Positions 1 through 9,066 of a stretch of DNA of 64,000 nt are shown here, piece by piece. The DNA is taken from assembly GCF_023036475.1 (NCBI RefSeq), contig NZ_JAJQKI010000003.1, positions 62,001 through 126,000 on the forward strand, in the 5' to 3' direction. Numbering within the stretch: position 1 is the stretch's first letter; each line of letters begins with the position of its first letter. The stretch is from Bacillus pinisoli (GTDB lineage Bacteria; Bacillota; Bacilli; Bacillales; SA4). A program made the position numbers and the translations under genes. Below the pieces are notes generated by a model that did not search any database, was not told where the DNA came from, and saw nothing but the letters and a program-made list of their open reading frames with translations.

Positions 1-1580
1 GCTCTTATTTTCAGGCAAGAGAAACAACTATTAAGACGATTGAGAATCGGTTAAATCGTGAAGCTGAGATTATGTCCTATATGGCGGAAAACCTAAAATT
101 TCTATATGTAAGTGATGAACAATACTTTAAACAACAATTAGAGATTGCTATTCGTACCCAACAGAAGCAATTAGAAAAAGACGGGATGCAATCTGATGCT
201 TTCTATATCTCCGAGAACCAAATTCTCCCTTTTCAAGTAAGTAAGGATCATACTCTCTTATTTTCTGATACACTCATTCAAAAGGTTGCAAAGGTTAGTA
301 ATGGTGTATTTGAAGCGACAATAAGTGGTCAACGTTATTCTGTTGCAGTGCAAGAGATGGATGAGATTAACGGACACTATGTGCTTCTAGTCCCTATGCA
401 ATCTTATTTAGGTCCAATTAACAAGATGTCTCAGTTTACACTTTTTACTATAATCATTAGTTTAGTCATATCTACCGTTCTTATTTTCTTTTTTGTTCGA
501 AGCTTTACAAGCCCACTATCTGCTTTACATAAAAGCATGGTTGAAATCAGATCAGGTAATCTCAATGATCCTGAGTCCATTCGTACAACCATTCCAGAAC
601 TCGTATCCTTAAACAAGAGCTATCGTATGATGGTTGAGAAGATGCGAACTGTTATTCTTGAATTAGATGAAACTACAAAACAACTTGAAAAAACAGGAGA
701 AAATTTAAGTGGCTCCTCAGAAGAGGCACTATCATATAGTCTTCAACTAGTGGAATCCATTAAAGTTGTAAAAGCAGGTGCTGTCCAAACAGCTAGCAGC
801 TCTGAAGAAAGTGTAAATGATTTTCAAGCTATGAAAGACCAAACAGAAAATCTTATTTCCAATATGGACGAGGTATTTAATCGCTCTCAAGATATGAATC
901 AATCAGCCGAGCAAGGTGAAACCAAAATAAATGAATTAATCCAAACGTTCCATAGTTATGAAGCAGATTTTGCTCACATGACCACAACTATTCAGGAAGT
1001 TAACGAGCATTCTGCCTCGATCTCGAACATGGTTGGTTTAATAAAGGGAATTGCTGAACAGACCAAACTACTTGCCCTGAATGCTACGATTGAGGCCGCC
1101 AGAGCAGGTGAGGCTGGGAAAGGGTTTGCTGTTGTAGCTAACGAAGTAAGAAAGCTCGCAGACCAATCAGCCCTAGCAACTGAGGAAATCATTGCTTCCA
1201 TACAGAACATGGAAGGGATCACACATAAAGCTTCAAATGAATTTACATCCATGCTAAAAAAAATTAAATCCAATCTTTCAATTGCAACCGATTCACAAAT
1301 GTCATTTGATGAGCTTATGAAAGAAATTGACCTACTCAATGATCGTCTCGTAAACATGAAAGGGGTCCTATTCGAACTCCAGCACGCCTTACCAGCTTTA
1401 GAACAGACAACGATTAGTAGTGCGTCTGTATCTCAAGAAACGTTAGCAAGCTCAGAGAGAATGCTTGCTGCGAGTGATGAACAAATTCAGAAAATGGAAT
1501 CCACTCATGGGATTGGAGTAGAATTGCAAAAGCTCGCCAACTCACTAGCTACCATCACAAAACAATTTAAACTGCATTAA
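1..1580 (+). CDS. Methyl-accepting chemotaxis protein, 5' end outside window
   Basis: Transmembrane chemoreceptor that would signal to the CheA kinase array. The reading frame is open to the left edge (first complete codon at base 3), so the start and first membrane segment lie upstream; the ATG at 72 is internal. Visible parts: remainder of an extracellular sensor domain, a transmembrane helix near residues 117-143 counted from the ATG at 72, a HAMP linker, and a long helical signalling domain. The hairpin tip is plainly conserved ([19 protein letters not shown], then [15 protein letters not shown]). The ligand cannot be told. A hairpin with a T-run follows the stop. The family is certain; the specific receptor is not. 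Confidence 0.95.
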   Translation, partial: SYFQARETTIKTIENRLNREAEIMSYMAENLKFLYVSDEQYFKQQLEIAIRTQQKQLEKDGMQSDAFYISENQILPFQVSKDHTLLFSDTLIQKVAKVSNGVFEATISGQRYSVAVQEMDEINGHYVLLVPMQSYLGPINKMSQFTLFTIIISLVISTVLIFFFVRSFTSPLSALHKSMVEIRSGNLNDPESIRTTIPELVSLNKSYRMMVEKMRTVILELDETTKQLEKTGENLSGSSEEALSYSLQLVESIKVVKAGAVQTASSSEESVNDFQAMKDQTENLISNMDEVFNRSQDMNQSAEQGETKINELIQTFHSYEADFAHMTTTIQEVNEHSASISNMVGLIKGIAEQTKLLALNATIEAARAGEAGKGFAVVANEVRKLADQSALATEEIIASIQNMEGITHKASNEFTSMLKKIKSNLSIATDSQMSFDELMKEIDLLNDRLVNMKGVLFELQHALPALEQTTISSASVSQETLASSERMLAASDEQIQKMESTHGIGVELQKLANSLATITKQFKLH

Positions 1581-1635
1581 TAAAGCCCTATTTAATACGT
1601 AAAAAATGAAGTGACAACCTTAATTGAAATAAACA

Positions 1636-1677
1636 AAAGGAAAAGACTTTCCAAGGAAAGGCTAGTCCTTTTTTTTG
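1636..1677 (+). terminator. Terminator after chemoreceptor gene
   Basis: Imperfect hairpin (CTTTCC/GGAAAG core, AAGGA/TCCTT outer arms) followed by eight T residues, 55 bp after the chemoreceptor stop. It separates that gene from sigK. Confidence 0.7.
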
Positions 1678-1756
1678 TGTACAGACACAAACAAGCCTAC
1701 TGGTACATAGGTATAAGATAGGCACATGCCTACATACCTTTTGGAGGTGAACGGAA

Positions 1757-2470
1757 ATGGCGGGCTTATTAGCTGCACTCGGGTTCTTTGTCAAAGAGCT
1801 AGTATTATTCGTCACATATGTTAAGAACAATGCATTTCCTCAGCCTTTATCTTCAAGTGAGGAGCAGAAATATTTAAACCTTATGGCCGAAGGAGATGAT
1901 GAAGCTAGAAATCTTCTCATCGAACATAACTTGAGACTGGTTGCTCATATTGTCAAAAAATTTGAGAATACAGGTGAAGATGCGGAAGATTTAATCTCCA
2001 TAGGAACAATTGGTCTGATTAAGGCCATTGAAAGCTATTCACAAGGTAAAGGTACAAAACTAGCAACTTATGCAGCAAGATGTATTGAAAATGAAATATT
2101 GATGCACTTAAGAGCTCTAAAGAAAACGAAGAAAGATGTTTCCCTTCATGACCCAATAGGCCAGGATAAAGAAGGTAATGAAATATCGCTAATTGATGTT
2201 CTAAAATCTGAATCCGAGGACATCATTGAGACTATACAATTGAATATGGAATTAGAAAAAATCAAGGAATATATTGATATTTTGGATGAGCGAGAAAGAG
2301 AGGTTATTACAGGTCGCTTTGGTCTTGATTTGCAAAAAGAGAAGACACAAAGAGAGATTGCAAAAGAGCTAGGTATTTCTAGAAGCTATGTTTCTCGAAT
2401 TGAGAAGAGAGCGCTAATGAAGATGTTTCATGAGTTTTATCGAGCTGAAAAGGAGCGTCGAAGGTCTTAA
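1757..2470 (+). CDS. sigK: RNA polymerase sigma-K, uninterrupted
   Basis: Late mother-cell sporulation sigma factor, made as inactive pro-SigK and cleaved by SpoIVFB. Its 237 residues begin with the hydrophobic pro-peptide; cleavage is expected between T20 and Y21 ([14 protein letters not shown]) by analogy with B. subtilis. Region 2 ([20 protein letters not shown]) and the region 4 helix-turn-helix ([22 protein letters not shown]) are intact. The start is supported by GGAGGTGAAC eight bases upstream. In B. subtilis the gene is split by the skin element; here it is one continuous frame, so no excision is needed. BofC, of the pro-SigK processing checkpoint, is encoded at 63.1 kb. Confidence 0.97.
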   Translation: MAGLLAALGFFVKELVLFVTYVKNNAFPQPLSSSEEQKYLNLMAEGDDEARNLLIEHNLRLVAHIVKKFENTGEDAEDLISIGTIGLIKAIESYSQGKGTKLATYAARCIENEILMHLRALKKTKKDVSLHDPIGQDKEGNEISLIDVLKSESEDIIETIQLNMELEKIKEYIDILDEREREVITGRFGLDLQKEKTQREIAKELGISRSYVSRIEKRALMKMFHEFYRAEKERRRS

Positions 2471-2475
2471 GTGTA

Positions 2476-2518
2476 GGCTCTTTTCTAAAACTTTGTTGTT
2501 TTTCAACCCGAAAAGAGC
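2476..2518. repeat. Truncated copy of the 98-bp inverted-repeat element
   Basis: Begins GGCTCTTTTCTAAAACTT and matches one end of the element at 27850-27947 at about 31 of 33 positions, then ends in the inverse arm GAAAAGAGC. Most of the interior is missing. It lies between the sigK stop and the sigK terminator. Confidence 0.7.
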
Positions 2519-2525
2519 ATAAGTT

Positions 2526-2561
2526 AAAGGGCCCCGTTTTACATAACGGGGCCCTTTTTAT
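2526..2561. terminator. Strong bidirectional terminator between sigK and a small gene
   Basis: Near-perfect GC-rich hairpin (AAAGGGCCCCGTT / AACGGGGCCCTTT) with T-rich tracts on both strands. It ends sigK on the plus strand and the 48-aa gene on the minus strand. Confidence 0.9.
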
Positions 2562-2707
2562 TATAGATAATGTCTCATATTGTATTGAATATCTTTAGAT
2601 CGTTCTTGAATCTTCTTCGATAACTGACTTTGATGATAGTCAGACATAGACATCTCTTTATCTGCTTTTTTAAAGAAAGCAAACAAAAATAAATGAAATG
2701 GTACCAT
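2561..2707 (-). CDS. Small protein, 48 aa, unrecognised
   Basis: Begins ATG with an AGGAGG-type site (GGAGGAATTAAC) directly upstream and stops at the shared terminator, so the expression signals are good. The product has a short hydrophobic start (MVPFHLFLFAFF) and then a highly charged, probably helical remainder. The layout resembles the neighbouring YrzI-family peptide, but I do not recognise the sequence. It may be a diverged member of a tandem small-peptide set. Function unknown. Confidence 0.6.
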   Translation of the reverse strand: MVPFHLFLFAFFKKADKEMSMSDYHQSQLSKKIQERSKDIQYNMRHYL

Positions 2708-2837
2708 GTTAATTCCTCCTAATTTAATACTTCATTAGTCAGGTGGAATCCTTCTCCACCCATAACCAAACAATTATTGAACTCTTCTTGCTATTCCACA
2801 TCAATAAAACCTCGCTTTCTTTTCAGATTTATTAAGA

Positions 2838-2978
2838 TTAAATAAAGTGCCTAAGTGTTCGCTTAAGTTCATGCATTTGCTCTGTAATTTGTTCAAAGTT
2901 TTGTTCTCGATAAACTTCTTTTTCTGAACGTATTCTTCTGTTAATTGTAATTGTAAAGAATAAAATATTTAAGGTCAT
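2838..2978 (-). CDS. YrzI family small protein
   Basis: A 46-residue peptide starting MTLNILFFTITINRR, then a charged tail. This pattern, a hydrophobic TxTI-type start followed by basic residues, matches the Bacillus small YrzI family of short, often tandem genes thought to be sporulation-associated. AAAGGAGGTG lies ten bases before the ATG. No clear promoter lies directly upstream; instead two terminator hairpins precede it, so transcription may depend on read-through from the 29-aa gene at 3108-3197. Molecular role unknown. Confidence 0.7.
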   Translation of the reverse strand: MTLNILFFTITINRRIRSEKEVYREQNFEQITEQMHELKRTLRHFI

Positions 2979-3023
2979 ATGAACACCTCCTTTAGTTCAT
3001 TTCAATGGCTGTTTTTTTGGCAC

Positions 3024-3052
3024 AAAAAAACCACAGGTAGATCCTGTGGTTT
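3024..3052 (-). terminator. Second of two tandem terminators with the same stem
   Basis: On the minus strand CCACAGG pairs with CCTGTGG across a 5-base loop, followed by seven T residues. It uses the same stem as the hairpin at 3060-3091. Confidence 0.8.
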
Positions 3053-3059
3053 TAGGCAT

Positions 3060-3091
3060 AAAAAAACCACAGGATACTATTCGCCCTGTGG
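3060..3091 (-). terminator. First of two tandem terminators with the same stem
   Basis: On the minus strand CCACAGG and CCTGTGG pair across an 11-base loop, followed by seven T residues. It lies about 17 bases after the stop of the 29-aa gene. Confidence 0.8.
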
Positions 3092-3107
3092 ATGTTAACA
3101 GACAATG

Positions 3108-3197
3108 TTAGTTTGTTTTAACCAATCCAGAAATGGTCGAATAGCTATTTACATATGAAGTTAGAGAAGCAATTAAAACCGTTCCATTCAATAACAT
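3108..3197 (-). CDS. 29-aa hydrophobic peptide with strong expression signals
   Basis: Reads MLLNGTVLIASLTSYVNSYS and nine more residues. The start is chosen because AAAGGAGGT lies five to six bases upstream and a near-consensus SigA promoter (TTTACA, 17 bp, TATAAT) sits 41 bp above the ATG; the longer frame to 3317 crosses that promoter. Two intrinsic terminators follow. The peptide is mildly hydrophobic with no recognised family. Possibilities are a small membrane peptide, a type I toxin-like peptide, or a leader peptide for the YrzI gene downstream. No antisense RNA promoter was evident. Confidence 0.6.
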   Translation of the reverse strand: MLLNGTVLIASLTSYVNSYSTISGLVKTN

Positions 3198-3237
3198 GTG
3201 TTTCGACCTCCTTTGGTTAAATTTGTTTACAGTGGTA

Positions 3238-3266
3238 ATTATATCCAAAATAGTGGAAGGTGTAAA
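3238..3266 (-). promoter_or_regulatory. SigA promoter for the 29-aa peptide gene
   Basis: On the minus strand TTTACA (3261-3266), a 17-bp spacer and TATAAT (3238-3243). The predicted start near 3231 gives a leader of about 33 nt that contains the ribosome-binding site. Confidence 0.75.
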
Positions 3267-3353
3267 CCACTTTTTAAATAAAAATTTTTTTTGGACAAAA
3301 ATAGGCAAATCCACCATTCCTCTCCCATACCTATAATATAAGGGGGGATCATC

Positions 3354-4871
3354 ATGGAAACATCATCTTTGATTCTGATTATCATTGGCTGTATTACTTT
3401 ATTCGGTGTTGTCTGCCACTTTCAAGTCATGGTTACTTTTAGAAGTTGGCTAAACGAATTAGAGAAGCTTGATCAATCTACTACAACAACCTCATCCGTT
3501 ACATGGATTCAAAACGTCGTAAAAGAATATCAAACGTATAAGGAACAGCAGCATGAACATATAAATACCATCTCACTAGTGGAGAAGCATTTCCTAAAAG
3601 AAAGGATTCGTTTATTTGGATTCCTTACATCTCCAGTAGGTAATGTGTTAAAACTTCAACAACTGTTACCGATGACAGCCATTATTTGCGGAATACTTGG
3701 TACATTTATCGGTCTAACCATAGCGATGTTTTCGATGCAGGAGATTTTAACCACGATTAGCTCTCCTTCAAGTGAAGTGACGATGAATAGTATTGTTTCA
3801 GCAATTTCTCTTCCTTTTCAAGGAATGAGCTTAGCCTTTGTCACGAGTATCGCTGGAATTGGAAGTTCTCTGTTGTTAAATTTATTCCAGACTGGTTTTT
3901 TATCAGGAGGCACCTCGATTAGCTATTACAAGAATAGTATCCTGGCGGAAGCAGAAAGTTTATTAGATCACTCAATAGCTAGTAAAATTCAAAATGACAA
4001 ACCAAAAGATTTGATGGAGAAGATTTTAGATCGATTCTCTGAGAAAGTTCAGGAAGCTTTTGAAACGTCTGTGTCTGCTTTTGGTCATCGAATGGTTCAT
4101 TTAACAGATGAATTAAAAGAGATTACTGGACAGGTAAAAAACATGTTGACGGAACAAGAACGGGCTACTGTTGCTTTTTCAGAAGCTGCTGAGCGACTAA
4201 AAGAATTTAGTCATGAACTATCTAGTTCCATCTCTTCTTTACAACATGTGAGAACGGGTATTGATTCGGAGCTTCAGACGCTTGAACGTGCAATAAAAGG
4301 CCTTGAAAAACACATACAAGGTTCCATGGATAAACAGGAAGCCGGGCAACGTCGTTTTGAACAAATGCTTCAACGATCTGACCAGCTTCTTAAAGACTCT
4401 TCCACTAAAACAGCAGAGATTAGTCAGCTCTTTTTAAAAGGCTTGGAGGACCAAATGAACCGTGCCTATACTAAGCAAGATGAAATGGAACGTAGACTCT
4501 ATCAAAAACAAGAAGAAATGACTTATGCTTTTCAAGATAAACATTCACAATACATTCATGCTGCTCAAGACTTTTCTTCTTCTGTTCATCAGCTAGAAAA
4601 AGCGTGGAATGATTGTTTAGAGAGGTTCCGGAGAGAATTAATGGATTCAAAGATGGAACAATCTCGTGCAAGAGGTAATTCTATGAATAATGAAAACCGC
4701 GAGCTAATCCGAACGATTGAGATGATGAGTGAGCGATCTATGTATGAATTAAATCAAGTACAGCAATACTTAACGGAAGTTTATCAGGTTTTATTGAAAA
4801 TGTTAGAGCAACAACAGTATGTAGCAAATACTCCGAGAAGAAACCAAATTCCAACACGGATTAATGAGTAG
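3354..4871 (+). CDS. ZorA-like MotA/TolQ/ExbB-family channel with long coiled tail
   Basis: Probable pentameric subunit of an ion-driven membrane motor. Three membrane segments are visible (about residues 4-23, 105-128 and 155-180); the last two, with GILGTFIGL and LPFQGMSLAFVTSIAGIGSS, have the MotA/TolQ/ExbB pattern. Residues 190-505 form a long, charged, mostly helical cytoplasmic tail with coiled-coil stretches. That tail, with the MotB-like partner eight bases downstream, matches the ZorA-ZorB layout of Zorya phage defence rather than flagellar MotA. No ZorC, ZorD or ZorE is adjacent. An AAGGGGGG site precedes the ATG. Membrane architecture is secure; a defensive role is inference. Confidence 0.8.
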   Translation: METSSLILIIIGCITLFGVVCHFQVMVTFRSWLNELEKLDQSTTTTSSVTWIQNVVKEYQTYKEQQHEHINTISLVEKHFLKERIRLFGFLTSPVGNVLKLQQLLPMTAIICGILGTFIGLTIAMFSMQEILTTISSPSSEVTMNSIVSAISLPFQGMSLAFVTSIAGIGSSLLLNLFQTGFLSGGTSISYYKNSILAEAESLLDHSIASKIQNDKPKDLMEKILDRFSEKVQEAFETSVSAFGHRMVHLTDELKEITGQVKNMLTEQERATVAFSEAAERLKEFSHELSSSISSLQHVRTGIDSELQTLERAIKGLEKHIQGSMDKQEAGQRRFEQMLQRSDQLLKDSSTKTAEISQLFLKGLEDQMNRAYTKQDEMERRLYQKQEEMTYAFQDKHSQYIHAAQDFSSSVHQLEKAWNDCLERFRRELMDSKMEQSRARGNSMNNENRELIRTIEMMSERSMYELNQVQQYLTEVYQVLLKMLEQQQYVANTPRRNQIPTRINE

Positions 4872-4879
4872 GTGCTAAT

Positions 4880-5572
4880 ATGAGTAGACAAAGGGCGAGA
4901 ATTCAAGAGGAAGAAAACCTAGATTATTATTGGCCTTCTTTTACTGATATGATGGCGATGGTGGTACTGGTTATTTTATTTATCGCTATTATCGCTTTCG
5001 TGCAAGCGATCTATACAGCCTATGATCAAGCTGAAATTAAGCAAGAGCTCGAACAAACCGCTAACATCAAAAAACAGATTTCTGACTTAATTGAACAACG
5101 TCTAGAAGAGAACGTTGGTAAAGATAAGGTTACAAGAGGACCTAACAATACTATTTCCATTGAAGGTGATATTCTTTTTGATACAGGTAGTTCTGAGGTG
5201 AGTGAAGAAGGTAAGAAAGTATTAGCCTCTTTAAGCGACGGAATTATGACCATCCTAAATGATCCTGAACTTAAACCGTATTTATATATCATTTTAATTG
5301 AAGGACATACCGATTCTGTTCCTTTTGATAACTGGACGTTATCAACAGACCGTGCCGTTTCTGTTGTGAAGAATCTATTAGAAGCGAATCCTAAACTTGC
5401 AACAAAGGAATATGCACAATACTTGGCAGCAACCGGTTATTCTGAGTTTAAACCTATTGTAGAAGGAAACTCACCAGAGGACCTCCGAAAAAACCGAAGA
5501 ATTTCATTCCAGATCATTTTAGATGATCAAAAGTGGCAGGAATCATTGAATGCAGTACTGCAAAATCAATAA
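4880..5572 (+). CDS. ZorB-like MotB/OmpA-domain motor partner
   Basis: Single-span inner-membrane protein (230 aa) with a C-terminal peptidoglycan-binding OmpA/MotB domain. The sequence WPSFTDMMAMVVLVILFI places an acidic residue, D23, at the start of the only membrane helix, the position of the ion-carrying Asp in MotB, ExbD and ZorB. A linker follows to about residue 90, then the OmpA-like domain (ILFDTGSSEV, IEGHTDSVP, NRRISF). The short N-terminal tail and full OmpA fold argue against ExbD/TolR. It is eight bases from the stop of the channel gene with a weak AGGTG site, so translational coupling is likely. Confidence 0.85.
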   Translation: MSRQRARIQEEENLDYYWPSFTDMMAMVVLVILFIAIIAFVQAIYTAYDQAEIKQELEQTANIKKQISDLIEQRLEENVGKDKVTRGPNNTISIEGDILFDTGSSEVSEEGKKVLASLSDGIMTILNDPELKPYLYIILIEGHTDSVPFDNWTLSTDRAVSVVKNLLEANPKLATKEYAQYLAATGYSEFKPIVEGNSPEDLRKNRRISFQIILDDQKWQESLNAVLQNQ

Positions 5573-5575
5573 CAG

Positions 5576-5621
5576 AAAAAAGACTAATTAAGGGATGCTT
5601 TCCCCAAATTAGTCTTTTTTT
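5576..5621. terminator. Bidirectional terminator between the motor genes and yrhC
   Basis: AGACTAATT and AATTAGTCT arms with T-runs on both strands. It ends the plus-strand motor operon and the minus-strand yrhC-like gene. Confidence 0.85.
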
Positions 5622-5648
5622 GGCTAACATTAGCCTATATTATGATAA

Positions 5649-5882
5649 CTATTCTTCTAGTTCACTAATTTTCTTTTTATATGTTACCGCCTTTTTAAAG
5701 AAGAGAAATGATGCGATCAACAACACGATTGTGGACGCCATCATCACAGTCATTTGGGTCATCTCTCTTCCCTCTTCAGAAGGAATTAACACCCCAATAA
5801 ATAAAAAGACACTAACAGCTAATAACACCATTCCAAAACGGTTAAAATCAGTTATTTTATCTTTTATTTCTTTTAAATTCAC
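5649..5882 (-). CDS. yrhC: YrhC family membrane protein
   Basis: A 77-residue protein with two membrane helices (about 15-35 and 44-63) joined by a short acidic loop and ending in a charged tail. It is recognised as YrhC-like from its size, two-helix layout and position next to mccB-mccA, as in B. subtilis. The start is GTG with AAGAGGAA upstream. Function is unknown; linkage to sulfur-amino-acid genes is conserved. A 20-bp repeat array and the mccB terminator lie between it and mccB, so co-transcription with mccB looks unlikely. Confidence 0.75.
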   Translation of the reverse strand: MNLKEIKDKITDFNRFGMVLLAVSVFLFIGVLIPSEEGREMTQMTVMMASTIVLLIASFLFFKKAVTYKKKISELEE

Positions 5883-6096
5883 TGTTGGGTTCCTCTTTTC
5901 TATGAATCTTATAACCTATTTTATCATAGAAAAAAGGGGATACTGGGATGTAAATAAATCCAATACCTTTGTCTGGGGTTATACGAGAAGGCTTATGGTT
6001 TTTTGGGGAGAAATGGAGCTAATTTGTCCTTTTTGATTCCTAAACTACCATTTACTGCTTGCATTTGATTGGTTGGGAATAGTGCTTTTCGCTTTT

Positions 6097-6229
6097 ATGC
6101 GCGAAGTTTGAGATATATGCGTCAAATTTAGAATATATGCGCGAAATTTCAAATTTATGCACCAAAATCAGAATATATGCGTGAAATTCGAGATATATGC
6201 GTCTACCGCCGAAACATAATAGACGCATA
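6097..6229. repeat. Six-copy array with exact 20-bp period
   Basis: The core ATGC followed by G/A-C/T starts at 6097, 6117, 6137, 6157, 6177 and 6197, exactly 20 bp apart. Units look like ATGCGCGAAATTTCAAATTT; the part after the core varies. The last copy (ATGCGTCTA) is answered by an inverted copy (TAGACGCAT) at 6220-6228. The array fills most of the 399-bp gap between yrhC and mccB (5883-6281), in which I see nothing else except the mccB terminator. Confidence 0.85.
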
Positions 6230-6242
6230 AATCCACAACCCC

Positions 6243-6273
6243 AAAAAAGAGCCCTCCATTAAGGAAGACTCTT
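6243..6273 (-). terminator. Terminator of the mcc operon
   Basis: On the minus strand AGAGTCTTCC pairs with GGAGGGCTCT (two wobble pairs), followed by six T residues just after the mccB stop. Confidence 0.8.
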
Positions 6274-6281
6274 TCAACAAT

Positions 6282-7418
<1,137 letters not shown>

Positions 7419-8342
7419 TTAAATCCCTCCCTGGTAGATTTTCTTACTAAGGTAACGTTCACTGCTATCTGGAAAAATCGTGACAATATTCGTACCAGGC
7501 TTTGCCTCTTTCGCTTCAAGCAATGCAGCATGTAAAGCGGCACCAGACGAGCTTCCTACTAATAAACCTTCCCTTGAAGCTAGCTCTTTTACAAGATGAA
7601 ACGCATCAATATCAGTTACTGTGTGGATATTGTCAAAATAAGCAGTATCCATATATTCCGGTAGGAACTCCATTCCGATTCCCTCTGTTTTATGTGGGCC
7701 AGATTCTCCACCATTTAAGATGGAGCCCTCTGGTTCAACGATAACGGTTTTTATATTCGCATTTTGTTCTTTTAAATATCTCGCAGTTCCCATAAAGGTA
7801 CCGCCTGTACCTGCTCCGGCGATGAATACATCTATGTCGCCATCTAATTGCTCCCAAAGCTCTGGGCCAAGTGTTTTATAGTAAGTATTAGGGTTTGCAG
7901 GGTTACCAAATTGCTGTGGACAATAGGAACCAGGTATTTCATTCAATAATTCCTGTGCTTTCTTAATGGCTCCCTTCATTCCCTCAGATGTAGGTGTATT
8001 TACTACTTCTGCACCTAACGCTCTCATTAATTCCTGCTTTTCAATACTGAATTTTTCAGGTACACAGAACATCACTCGGATGTTTCTGCCAATTGCAGCT
8101 AAGGCAAGACCAATACCAGTATTACCTGCAGTAGGCTCGATAATGGTCCCTCCTTCTTTCACTTTCCCACTGTCAATCGCTTCCTGTAGAAGCTCCAGTC
8201 CAAGGCGGTCCTTAATACTTCCACCTGGGTTATAGAATTCAAGTTTCGCAAATAGTCGCACACCCTCAGGCAAGTTAAAATGGGTTAATTCCACTAAAGG
8301 AGTATTTCCAATTAACTCATGAACGTTCTTATAGACTTTCAT
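7419..8342 (-). CDS. mccA: Cystathionine beta-synthase-type PLP enzyme
   Basis: Fold-type II PLP enzyme (307 aa) that joins homocysteine with O-acetylserine (or serine) to give cystathionine, the first step from homocysteine to cysteine. The PLP lysine lies in PGGSIKDRLG, the phosphate loop is TAGNTGIG, and GAGTGGTFMG is conserved. Length matches B. subtilis MccA. A housekeeping CysK is closely related, but operon position between mtnN and mccB supports MccA. It begins two bases after the mtnN stop. Confidence 0.93.
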   Translation of the reverse strand: MKVYKNVHELIGNTPLVELTHFNLPEGVRLFAKLEFYNPGGSIKDRLGLELLQEAIDSGKVKEGGTIIEPTAGNTGIGLALAAIGRNIRVMFCVPEKFSIEKQELMRALGAEVVNTPTSEGMKGAIKKAQELLNEIPGSYCPQQFGNPANPNTYYKTLGPELWEQLDGDIDVFIAGAGTGGTFMGTARYLKEQNANIKTVIVEPEGSILNGGESGPHKTEGIGMEFLPEYMDTAYFDNIHTVTDIDAFHLVKELASREGLLVGSSSGAALHAALLEAKEAKPGTNIVTIFPDSSERYLSKKIYQGGI

Positions 8343-8344
8343 GA

Positions 8345-9049
8345 TTATTGTTTTCCTTTTAATTGTTGAATCATAGATACAACTAACTCTGATGAGTGTA
8401 AAGCTGCCTTTTGTAGGAATTGGTCAAAGGATATATTCGACTCTTTTCCGGCAATGTCTGATAAAGCACGTATGACGACAAAAGGTACGTTAAATTGATG
8501 ACATACTTGAGCAACAGCCGCCGCTTCCATTTCCACTGCATATAATTCTGGTAGCTTTGAACGAACATAATCAACTTTAGCTGGGTCGTTCATAAATGAA
8601 TCTCCTGTCGCGATTGTTCCTTCTACCACCTGTACACCTGAGAGCTCATGCACCGCTTGCACTGCTGCATCCACGAGCTTTTGATCTGCTTTAAATGCTG
8701 CTGGTAAGCCTGGAACTTGACCATATTCATATCCGAATGCTGTTACATCAACATCATGGTGTCTTACTTCACTTGAGATGACCACATCACCTACATTTAA
8801 AGAATGAAGAAAACCACCTGCAGAACCTGTGTTGATTACGTAGTCAGGCTTAAATTCTTGTAATAAAATGGTCGTACTCATGGCTGCATTCACTTTTCCG
8901 ATACCAGACTTTAACAGGATTACCTCCAAGCCATTTAGCTGACCAGTTGAAAACTCACTATTGGCGATGATTTGCTCTGTTCTATTTTCAAGTTTTCCTC
9001 TTAGAATTTGTACCTCTTCTTCCATTGCCCCGATAATTGCTACCTTCAT
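8345..9049 (-). CDS. mtnN: 5'-methylthioadenosine/S-adenosylhomocysteine nucleosidase
   Basis: Hydrolyses MTA and SAH to adenine plus the thioribose sugar, clearing SAM by-products and feeding homocysteine recovery. 234 aa from [13 protein letters not shown]. The ATG at 9049 is preferred over 9094 because GAGGATGTAGGA lies just before it and the shorter form begins at the family's usual N-terminus, 17 bases after the yrrT stop. The nucleoside phosphorylase fold motifs GSAGG and [11 protein letters not shown] are visible, as is the catalytic Asp in [10 protein letters not shown]. Confidence 0.95.
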   Translation of the reverse strand: MKVAIIGAMEEEVQILRGKLENRTEQIIANSEFSTGQLNGLEVILLKSGIGKVNAAMSTTILLQEFKPDYVINTGSAGGFLHSLNVGDVVISSEVRHHDVDVTAFGYEYGQVPGLPAAFKADQKLVDAAVQAVHELSGVQVVEGTIATGDSFMNDPAKVDYVRSKLPELYAVEMEAAAVAQVCHQFNVPFVVIRALSDIAGKESNISFDQFLQKAALHSSELVVSMIQQLKGKQ

Positions 9050-9066
9050 TCCTACATCCTCGCTTT

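Noticed and set aside
992-1357. 121-codon minus-strand frame inside the chemoreceptor gene
   Set aside because: Shadow of the strongly conserved signalling domain.
1588-1830. 80-codon minus-strand frame over the sigK start
   Set aside because: Antisense to the sigK promoter and pro-sequence; no initiation signals.
3108-3317. 69-codon form of the 29-aa peptide gene
   Set aside because: The extension crosses the promoter at 3238-3266 and has no ribosome site; the ATG at 3197 has an excellent one.
3354-5648. A complete Zorya defence operon
   Set aside because: Only ZorA- and ZorB-like genes are present; a terminator follows and the next gene is yrhC on the other strand. No ZorC, ZorD or ZorE.
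5533-6036. 167-codon plus-strand frame
   Set aside because: Antisense to yrhC and across the terminator; yrhC has the recognisable protein.
6097-6229. CRISPR array
   Set aside because: Period of 20 bp with a core of about 6 bp; no 25-37-bp repeats with unique spacers, and no cas genes.
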